Source: CAYUKK01 sp964445305 (GTDB lineage Bacteria; Acidobacteriota; Aminicenantia; Aminicenantales; UBA8522). Taken from it: a stretch of DNA of 13,893 nucleotides. The translations under genes were made by a program, and so were the position numbers. The DNA lies in assembly GCA_964445305.1 (NCBI GenBank), contig CAYUKK010000097.1, positions 1-13,893 on the forward strand, written 5' to 3'. Positions 1 to 5,640 of this stretch are shown piece by piece; positions within the stretch are counted from its first letter, which is position 1; the number at the start of each line of letters is the position of its first letter. The notes beneath the pieces are model-generated. The model did no database searches, had not been told where the DNA came from, and worked only from the letters and a program-made list of their open reading frames with translations.

Positions 1-297
1 ATGAGAAGTAGAGCTACGAAAAGCAAATTGATGATAAGTTGGTTTTGGGTTGGGCTGGCCGAGCGAGACACTTCCCGTCTATCGTGCCGGTGAGATGGCC
101 GTTTGACTACCACCTTCAGTTGATTGCGTCGTTGGGAATAATAAATCAGGATTCTGTCGGATGTCAATGTGAGCTCAAGGTCAGGGAAGGAGAAGCTACG
201 GGCGGGCCCTCTTCGCCTTGGCCGCTGGGCGCTAACGCAGAGGCGGTAATTATTGGACAGTGACCTGGCCCTCTCTTTCATCGAGGCAGAGCTGGCA
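1..297. other. Left-edge stretch without a recognisable gene
   Basis: I see no convincing coding sequence here on either strand. The open frames are short, start without a ribosome binding site and match no family I know. The stretch lies downstream (in minus-strand sense) of the transposase remnant at 298-581. It could be further decayed mobile-element DNA, but I could not align it to the ISL3 C-terminus in any frame. It contains one candidate minus-strand promoter, listed separately. Confidence 0.5.
138..167 (-). promoter_or_regulatory. Candidate sigma70-type promoter reading leftward
   Basis: On the minus strand a perfect -35 TTGACA (162-167) is followed after 18 bp by TATTAT (138-143), five of six matches to the -10 consensus. 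Transcription would begin near position 131 and leave the window on the left, so the target gene is not visible. It could be a chance match, since the surrounding DNA looks like decayed sequence. Confidence 0.35.
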
Positions 298-581
298 TTC
301 GCTGTTACACACTTTATCGATGACCCTCGAGAACTGGGCGACGACATGGAACAGGTCGAAGACAATCTTGACCGGTTGGCCCGAACTTTTTCTTCCAGGA
401 ACTTCTTGTCGATAGCTTTGACGGTTTTCCAGTCCAGCCCCAGATGCCGGGAGACTTCCTGGACAGTCATGACCTTCGAGAGCTCGAAAATATAGCGTGC
501 CAGCCTCTTGGTCACCCGCAGATAGGAGTCGAAAAGCTCCAACTTTTCGATGGGAGTCTTCCGGCAGTGGAGACAGACGAC
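298..581 (-). pseudogene. ISL3-family transposase remnant (truncated, frameshifted)
   Basis: Two blocks on the minus strand look like pieces of an ISL3 (IS204/IS1001/IS1096/IS1165) transposase. From 581 down to about 384, one frame gives a C-x2-C zinc-binding pair, a TKRLARYIFEL segment and a helix-turn-helix with HLGLDWKTVKAIDKKFLEE. From about 381 to 298, another frame gives PVKIVFDLFHVVAQFSRVID, the block around the second catalytic aspartate in this family. The segment that should lie between them, with the first catalytic aspartate, is missing. A stop codon at 582-584 precedes the first block, and the C-terminal half is absent. The gene is therefore truncated at both ends, internally deleted and shifted in frame. 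I saw no terminal inverted repeats or target duplication. Confidence 0.8.
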
Positions 582-705
582 TTACCGGCAGGGGATAAAA
601 AAGAATACAATCATGGCGAAAGAAGAAAATATCACTTTTTTTTCGGGAATGCAGGCGGTAGTCAAAAGCATACCGAAAGGTGACTGGCAAGGCTTAGCCA
701 GATGT

Positions 706-733
706 TTGACAAATCGGGATACATCAATAGACT
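706..733 (+). promoter_or_regulatory. Promoter of the DUF885-like lipoprotein gene
   Basis: A perfect -35 TTGACA at 706-711 is followed after 16 bp by TAGACT at 728-733 (four of six matches). The predicted transcript would start near 740, about 30 nt before the ATG at 769, with the AGGAGG ribosome site inside the leader. The position fits the gene well, but the -10 is not perfect. Confidence 0.55.
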
Positions 734-768
734 GAAGGGGATAGCCATGGACTCAGGAGGTGGAAGGG

Positions 769-2460
769 ATGCACAAAAATTATCAACGCCTTCCTTGGTT
801 CTCCGGTATTCGTTTGTTCTTGGGAATTCTAATTGCCATTAGCATCGTCATCCTATCGCTGGCCTTTTTTGGCTGTTCGCCAGGGAGCCAACAGAAAGCA
901 TCAACCAGAGGCGGAACGTATGAAGACCTTGTTAAGCTGTTCGAAGAATGGCGGAAGTTCCAGAAGCCCGCGATTGTCGACGGTGTGCCTGATTACACGG
1001 CTGAGGCCATGGCCAGGCAACACCGTGAACTGAAGGCATATCAGGCCAGGCTTATGGCTATCGACCCGACATCCTGGCCTGTTGCCCAGCAGGTCGACTG
1101 GCACCTCGTCCGGGCTGAGATGAACGGCCTGGATTTCGACCACCGGGTGCTCCGGCCATGGTCGCGGAACCCTCGGTTTTATGCGGTTTACTACACTTCC
1201 CCTTCGGATGTACCCGCGCTCGAGGGACCATGGCGTTATGGGACGCTCTGCCTCTGGAAGTACGAATTCCCCCTCCAGGGAGAGCAGTACGAGGATTTCG
1301 AGATGCATCTCAAGGCCATCCCCAGAGTCCTCGAGCAGGCCAAAAAAAATTTGACCGAAGAGGCGAAGGACCTCTGGTATCTGGGAATAAGAAGGAAAAA
1401 AGCGGAGAGCGAATATTTAGCGAATATGGCTGAAAGGTTGAAGGAAGACCATCCCGGCCTTGTACCTGAAATTTTCCGGGCCAAGGAAGCCGTGGACGAA
1501 TTCCGGGCGTGGCTGGAAGAAAAATATGAGGGGATGACCGCGCCTTCAGGCATTGGTATCGAAAACTACAACTGGTACATGAAAAATGTTCATCTCTGCC
1601 CCTATACCTGGGAAGACCAGCTGGTGATCATGGAGCGCGAGCTCGAGCGTTCCATCGCCTGCTTGAAGCTGGAAGAGAGCCGGAATCGCCACCTCCCTCC
1701 GCTCCAACCTCCAGAAAATAGAGAAGAATACCAGAAACGTTTTGATGAGGCGGTGGAGCATTTCATGAGATTCATGCGGGAGAACGTGATGACACTTCCG
1801 GAGTATATGGACGGCACGCTCAAGCGGACGGTTGGGTTTATTCCGGCCGGTGGACTTCGCGACTTCTTCACTCAAGTCGATTATCACGACCCGCTTCCAC
1901 TTCGATGCCACGGCACCCACTGGTTCGACCTGGCCAGGATGGCCCACGAGCCCCATCCGAGCCCGATCCGCCGGGTTCCCCTCCTTTATAACATCTGGGA
2001 TTCCCGCGCCGAGGGGTTGGCCACCGGGATGGAGGAGATGGCCATGCATGCGGGCCTGCTGGATGAGCGGCCGAGGGTGCGCGAGCTCATCTGGATCATG
2101 CTCGCCTGCCGATGCGCCCGTGGCATGGGCGACCTCAAGATGCACAGCAACGAGTTCACCCTAAAGGAGGCCGTCGATTTCGGTGTCGAGCGGACGCCAC
2201 GGGGCTGGATGCTCAAAGAGGGGAATACGATCTGGACGGATGAGGACCTCTACCTCCAGCAGCCGGGATACGGGACGAGCTATGTGGTGGGCAAGGTCCA
2301 TCTGGAAAAACTCATGGCTGATTATTCCCGGCTCAAGGGAGAGAAATTCGACCTCAGGGAATTCTTCGATGAATTTCACGCCTGCGGTATGATTCCGCTT
2401 TCGCTCATCCGCTGGGAGATGACCGGCCTCGACGACGAGCTTAAGAAACTGCTCGAGTAA
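769..2460 (+). CDS. DUF885-like exported lipoprotein (putative metallopeptidase relative)
   Basis: A 563-residue protein of unproven function. The start chosen is ATG 769, eight bases after a perfect AGGAGG (755-760). A GTG at 760 in the same frame overlaps that site. The N terminus has a hydrophobic segment (about 16-33) ending in FFGC, a lipobox with Cys36 as probable lipidated residue, so the protein should be anchored in an envelope membrane. The C-terminal half follows DUF885 landmarks in order: His393-Glu394 in an HExxP context, an AEGLATGMEE block near 414-423 in place of the usual EGWALY, a CARGMGDLKMH helix, and a closing GYGTSYVVGK...FDLREFFDEFHACGMIPL segment. Members of this family are often annotated as possible metallopeptidases. 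Here the second histidine of the usual HExxPGH is replaced by proline, so activity is uncertain. The gene is monocistronic between its own promoter and terminator. Confidence 0.8.
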   Translation: MHKNYQRLPWFSGIRLFLGILIAISIVILSLAFFGCSPGSQQKASTRGGTYEDLVKLFEEWRKFQKPAIVDGVPDYTAEAMARQHRELKAYQARLMAIDPTSWPVAQQVDWHLVRAEMNGLDFDHRVLRPWSRNPRFYAVYYTSPSDVPALEGPWRYGTLCLWKYEFPLQGEQYEDFEMHLKAIPRVLEQAKKNLTEEAKDLWYLGIRRKKAESEYLANMAERLKEDHPGLVPEIFRAKEAVDEFRAWLEEKYEGMTAPSGIGIENYNWYMKNVHLCPYTWEDQLVIMERELERSIACLKLEESRNRHLPPLQPPENREEYQKRFDEAVEHFMRFMRENVMTLPEYMDGTLKRTVGFIPAGGLRDFFTQVDYHDPLPLRCHGTHWFDLARMAHEPHPSPIRRVPLLYNIWDSRAEGLATGMEEMAMHAGLLDERPRVRELIWIMLACRCARGMGDLKMHSNEFTLKEAVDFGVERTPRGWMLKEGNTIWTDEDLYLQQPGYGTSYVVGKVHLEKLMADYSRLKGEKFDLREFFDEFHACGMIPLSLIRWEMTGLDDELKKLLE

Positions 2461-2572
2461 AAATTGAGCCTATCATCCCAACCGTTAATCTAAACGGGTC
2501 CATGTCTCCTGCGCGGCAACCTGGGGGCACGGGGCGGATATTTCCCAGCCATCGCTCCATGGTCGGAGGGTC

Positions 2573-2610
2573 GCGGCCGCTAACAATGGCCGCCTGATTT
2601 TTCCTTTTTT
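2573..2610 (+). terminator. Rho-independent terminator after the lipoprotein gene
   Basis: GCGGCC (2573-2578) and GGCCGC (2588-2593) form a GC-only 6-bp stem with a 9-nt loop. They are followed within a few bases by two T runs (TTTTT and TTTTTT, up to 2610). It lies about 110 bp after the stop codon at 2460 and faces the convergent gene at 2742-3521. Confidence 0.7.
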
Positions 2611-2681
2611 CTGATCAACGCCATCATCGAGCTTCCCTCAAGACTTTTACCTTCGGCGGCCCACAAGGCCACGCTTTTAAA

Positions 2682-2705
2682 TTGCCAACACAAGGTTGTT
2701 GGCAA
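2682..2705 (-). terminator. Candidate terminator of the NTF2-like gene
   Basis: A perfect 9-bp inverted repeat (2682-2690 with 2697-2705, 6-nt loop) lies 36 bp beyond the stop of the minus-strand gene ending at 2742. Read on the minus strand the stem is followed by TTTAAAA, a short and weak U tract. On the plus strand the following bases are not T-rich. A terminator for the minus-strand gene is therefore the better reading. Confidence 0.5.
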
Positions 2706-2741
2706 AGAAAGTACAGAAGAAGGGTAAAGAGGTCGATAGGA

Positions 2742-3521
2742 TTATTTTAGAGTGACATGGATGCCGGCCAATTTCCATTGTGGGTGTTCGTATATGTAGC
2801 TTAAGCGATAATACGTAGTTGAAGGTTGGGTGGCATAGTACCCTTCAATTTCTAAAAACCCCTCCTGGCTGATTTTTGGCGGCTGGCTGAAAACCGGCTC
2901 ATAATGAGAGAGAACCGTGAGGTCCACTTTCTCGTCCACGAATTGTTGAAAAATTTCCAGCAACTTAGCAGGCGTTATCTGACTTTTCCAGAGTTCAGAA
3001 AGGGTCCCATGAAAATCCGTAAAATCCCCCCTGTTGACAGCCAGAGCAAAGTCCTGGAGGGCGGTATTGACCATCGTCCGCAATTCCGTTTCGGCGGGTA
3101 TCGTTTTTTCCTTGACTTCTTTTTCGACAAGACCGGCAGCGGGTTTTTCCATGCCCAGGATTTTCCATCGCCCTTTCTCCTTGACGAACGTGATTTTCAG
3201 GGGAATAGTTCCGCCGTCTTTCGTGGTGACAGTTCCCTCGAGCTCGGCTGTTTTCCCCGAGATTGAACGACTGGACCAGGTGACCTCCTGATATTCGGCA
3301 AGAGTGGTTGTCTTCAAAAAGCTATCAAATTCTTGCCGCGACGTAGCCGCCTTAAATTCCTCGGATAACTGAGCATATGCAGCTTCCCAATTACCTTCCT
3401 TTAGAGATTGGAAAAAGTTGTCGGCGGATTTCGTTACGTTTGAGGTCAGCAGGAAGACGACGATTACAATCGCGATGACCAAAAGAACGAGAACAAATAG
3501 GATAGCCAGAAACTTTTTCAT
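2742..3521 (-). CDS. Membrane-anchored protein with two NTF2-like domains
   Basis: A 259-residue protein of unknown function. Residues 4-26 form one long hydrophobic segment after MKK, so the protein is probably anchored by its N terminus with the rest outside the cytoplasm. Residues of about 30-125 (ADNFFQSLKEGNWEAAYAQL ... KGRWKILGM) have the pattern of small NTF2-like domains such as DUF4864/DUF4878: a helical start with a N/D-W-x-x-A-Y motif and a strand ending in G-x-W-K-I. Residues of about 150-259 seem to repeat it (ALQDFALAVNRGDFTDFHGTL ... PQWKLAGI). No catalytic residues are evident. Such domains usually bind small ligands or partners, but that is family knowledge only. The start ATG is preceded by GGGAGGAG and a strong promoter. 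The gene stands alone and converges on the lipoprotein gene. Confidence 0.75.
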   Translation of the reverse strand: MKKFLAILFVLVLLVIAIVIVVFLLTSNVTKSADNFFQSLKEGNWEAAYAQLSEEFKAATSRQEFDSFLKTTTLAEYQEVTWSSRSISGKTAELEGTVTTKDGGTIPLKITFVKEKGRWKILGMEKPAAGLVEKEVKEKTIPAETELRTMVNTALQDFALAVNRGDFTDFHGTLSELWKSQITPAKLLEIFQQFVDEKVDLTVLSHYEPVFSQPPKISQEGFLEIEGYYATQPSTTYYRLSYIYEHPQWKLAGIHVTLK

Positions 3522-3539
3522 CTTCTCCTCCCTTGCGAA

Positions 3540-3568
3540 ACTCTACTCCAAGCAAAAACCTGTGTCAA
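3540..3568 (-). promoter_or_regulatory. Strong promoter of the NTF2-like gene
   Basis: On the minus strand a perfect TTGACA (3563-3568) is separated by the ideal 17 bp from TAGAGT (3540-3545, four of six matches). The predicted transcript starts near 3533, only about a dozen bases before the ATG at 3519-3521. The leader would be very short but would still contain most of the GGGAGGAG ribosome site. Confidence 0.6.
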
Positions 3569-3757
3569 GGGCGCGTCGTTCCCACGATAGGGCAGCACGA
3601 CGGGTCCTGTTGTGGTTCACCCCCGGCCAGGCTCGGGATGCAGTGACTCGAAGTCACGCGGCGATTTCCCTCATGAGAATTTCATGCCCCCAACGTCTAT
3701 CCCCGAATCTTGTTTCTGCTCTGGTTCGAGAAGCGCCGGAGGGGAAAGCAACGATGA

Positions 3758-3942
3758 TTACCTGAAAAGCGCGGGAACAAAAAAGTCTTCGTCAAGGTCA
3801 GGCCAGTGAATGCCGATGCCTCGGCTGATCAGACGCCAATTTTTCCTCTGTTTTGGAAGGGCTTTCTTGAGCTTGGGGAATTGGGGAACCATCCAAACCA
3901 CACATTGACGGCGACAATTTCGGATTCTTTGGGGTCTTTCTC
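3758..3942 (-). pseudogene. DUF2442-family pseudogene
   Basis: The minus strand between the symporter and the NTF2-like gene encodes an unmistakable DUF2442 C-terminus: KLKKALPKQRKNWRLI, then GIGIHWPDLDEDFFVPALF and a stop at 3758-3760. Upstream, the expected WFP is present in another frame (3883-3891). The two frames are separated by exactly eight bases that duplicate their neighbour: TTGGGGAA occurs twice in tandem at 3873-3888. Removing one copy restores WFPKLKKA. Before WFP the sequence reads IVAVNVWFG, so the middle beta strands of the domain (roughly 20 residues) also seem deleted. No start codon with a ribosome site is visible. DUF2442 proteins are small and often occur beside DUF4160 in pairs with a toxin-antitoxin look. 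No DUF4160 partner is seen here. Confidence 0.8.
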
Positions 3943-3948
3943 AAGATA

Positions 3949-5295
3949 TTAGGATTTGGTTTGGAAGAATTCGCGTTTTAGTCGGAGAAGGAGGGGGATG
4001 GAGCCCAGAACCGAGATTAAGTTGGGAATGGCCATTAACCCGTTGAGGTTGTCGGCGATTTCCCAGACGAGATGGAGAGAGCCGGTTGCTCCGAGAAAAG
4101 CGACGACAATCCAGAGCATGCGGTAAGGAAGGGCGATCCTGACGCCAAAAAGATAAACGGCGCTGGTCTCCCCGTAATAACTCCAGCCAAGAAGCGTCGA
4201 AAAAGCGAACAGGACAAGCCCGCCTGTAACAATGATGTCTCCCCAGGCGCCGGGAAGACCCGTTTCAAAAGCCAGGGCAGCGAGGGAGGCTCCTGTTTGG
4301 CCGCTTTTCCAGACATCGGTGACCAAGACGACCAGGCCTGTGCAGGAACAGACAAGAACTGTATCCACAAAAACCTCAAATATTCCGTAGAGCCCTTGAC
4401 GAACCGGGTGGTCGGTATCAGCCGCGGCGTGGGCTATGGGCGCGCTCCCTAATCCTGCTTCATTGGAGAAAAGCCCCCGGGCAATCCCGTAGCGGAGAGC
4501 AAACTTCACGGTGCTTCCAGCAAACCCTCCCACCGCCGCAGTCCCGGAGAAGGCACCTTCGAAGATGAGCTGGAAAACCCTGGGCAGCGACGAGAGGTGA
4601 GTAACGAGAATCACCAGTCCTCCTCCAAGATAGAGGAGGCACATGAAGGGCACCAGGACCTGGGTGACCTCGCCGATTCTCTTGATGCCGCCGATAATGA
4701 CCATCCCTGTCAATAAAGCCAGCACAAGGCCGGTTACCTTGGGCGCAACTCCGAATGTACTGCGCAAAGCATCGGCGACAGAGTTGGCCTGGACCAAGTT
4801 ACCTATTCCAAAAGCCGCCAGGGCCGCCAGAAAGGCAAACAGGGTCCCCAGCCAGGGAAGCCGGAGGCCCTTCTTGAGGGTGTACATCGCTCCGCCCCGC
4901 ATCGTGCCTTTTTTATCCATTTCACGATAGTGCAGAGCGACGACGATCTCAGAAAACTTCGTGCACATCCCAAAAAGGCCAGAGACCCAGAGCCAGAAAA
5001 GCGCGCCGGGTCCTCCGAGGAAAAGAGCGGTCGATACGCCAGCGATGTTGCCCACGCCAACTGTTGAGGCCAGCGCCGTGGCCACGGCCTGGAAAGGAGT
5101 GACATTGCCCTGGCCGCCGCCGTGTCTGGTTAATTTCCCCAACACTTCACGGAGGGCTAAGGGCAAGCGATAGAATTGAATTCCCTTGGTTAGAATGGTC
5201 AAAAGCAAGCCCGTGCCGATAAGAAGGACTATCATCGGCACGCCCCAGACGTAGCTGCCAAGCCAGGCGTTCCAGCGGGCTATTGTTTCAATCAT
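3949..5295 (-). CDS. AGCS-family sodium:alanine/glycine symporter
   Basis: A 448-residue polytopic membrane protein that should import alanine or glycine together with Na+ (or H+) across the cytoplasmic membrane. The family signature is clear. Residues 70-118 read QAVATALASTVGVGNIAGV, then GGPGALFWLWVSGLFGMCTKFSE, which form the conserved substrate and ion site helices. Residues 276-290 give FSNEAGLGSAPIAHA, and an acidic FEVFVDT follows at 306-312. Length is usual for the family and about ten hydrophobic segments are present. The start ATG is preceded by GAGGA at about 11 nt, a rather long spacing. A near-consensus promoter and a hairpin leader lie upstream. The gene is divergent from the tricorn-like protease. 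Its exact substrate cannot be read from sequence. Confidence 0.93.
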   Translation of the reverse strand: MIETIARWNAWLGSYVWGVPMIVLLIGTGLLLTILTKGIQFYRLPLALREVLGKLTRHGGGQGNVTPFQAVATALASTVGVGNIAGVSTALFLGGPGALFWLWVSGLFGMCTKFSEIVVALHYREMDKKGTMRGGAMYTLKKGLRLPWLGTLFAFLAALAAFGIGNLVQANSVADALRSTFGVAPKVTGLVLALLTGMVIIGGIKRIGEVTQVLVPFMCLLYLGGGLVILVTHLSSLPRVFQLIFEGAFSGTAAVGGFAGSTVKFALRYGIARGLFSNEAGLGSAPIAHAAADTDHPVRQGLYGIFEVFVDTVLVCSCTGLVVLVTDVWKSGQTGASLAALAFETGLPGAWGDIIVTGGLVLFAFSTLLGWSYYGETSAVYLFGVRIALPYRMLWIVVAFLGATGSLHLVWEIADNLNGLMAIPNLISVLGSIPLLLRLKREFFQTKS

Positions 5296-5354
5296 CGGTC
5301 AAGATGTCCTCGAGAAGCGGCTTTAGCTCGTCCGAAGGAGACGATCGGCCAAAA

Positions 5355-5374
5355 GAGTGACCGCTTGGCCACTC
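5355..5374 (-). promoter_or_regulatory. Hairpin in the symporter leader
   Basis: On the minus strand GAGTGGCC, a 4-nt AAGC loop and GGTCACTC form an 8-bp stem with one G-U wobble, followed directly by TTTT. The complementary strand would have an A-C mismatch, so the fold suits the minus-strand RNA. It falls inside the predicted leader of about 90 nt between the promoter at 5394-5423 and the ATG at 5295. It could be a weak attenuator or a stabilising stem. The short T run argues against strong termination. Confidence 0.4.
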
Positions 5375-5393
5375 GCTTCTCACTTGAACAAGA

Positions 5394-5423
5394 ATTCTAT
5401 TCATGGGAGCTCCCCGATGTCAA
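5394..5423 (-). promoter_or_regulatory. Promoter of the AGCS symporter gene
   Basis: Minus-strand TTGACA (5418-5423) is followed after 18 bp by TAGAAT (5394-5399), five of six matches to the -10 consensus. The predicted start is near 5387, giving a leader of about 90 nt before the symporter start. It is among the closest consensus matches in the window. Confidence 0.6.
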
Positions 5424-5564
5424 GAATAAACGGCGACCCCGATTTGCCTATGGAAAATTTAATTGAAACGAAAAGCTGCCTGATATGAGGTTTTTTTTGA
5501 TGAAAAAAATAAATCACTTGATGGGTGATACCTTACCCTGGCAATTTTGGGGTTCGATGCGACC

Positions 5565-5594
5565 TTGTTTGGAGAAAGCTGGTTGTGGTATATT
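5565..5594 (+). promoter_or_regulatory. Candidate extended -10 promoter of the tricorn-like gene
   Basis: TATATT at 5589-5594 is preceded by TGG (5586-5588), an extended -10 form, and by TTGTTT (5565-5570) at 18 bp. The transcript would start near 5601. That favours ATG 5641 as the translation start, because the in-frame ATG codons at 5485 and 5500 would lie upstream of it. Confidence 0.4.
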
Positions 5595-5640
5595 GGCAAT
5601 TTCTCTTAACCATGATTATTTCATTTCTTGGGGAGGCCAA

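Noticed and set aside
1..93. Short plus-strand open frame starting at the first base
   Set aside because: Only 30 codons, no visible ribosome site because it begins at the edge, and no family match. It could be chance.
253..683. Plus-strand open frames of 79-80 codons
   Set aside because: They are antisense to the transposase remnant and resemble no family.
250..690. 146-codon minus-strand open frame
   Set aside because: It only partly overlaps the transposase frame. Its first two thirds are out of frame with the HTH block, so it is a chance read-through of a broken ISL3 gene and not an intact protein.
3643..3657. Perfect short palindrome (GTGACT, 3-nt loop, AGTCAC)
   Set aside because: The stem is only 6 bp with no T run, and it is not placed in a leader. 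No function can be supported.
3418..3765. 115-codon plus-strand open frame
   Set aside because: It begins inside the NTF2-like gene on the other strand, crosses that gene's promoter and enters the DUF2442 pseudogene. It has no ribosome site.
5485..5640. Upstream in-frame extension of the tricorn-like gene
   Set aside because: The ATG at 5485 lacks a ribosome site, lies upstream of the likely promoter and would bury the signal peptide. ATG 5641 with GGGAGG is preferred.
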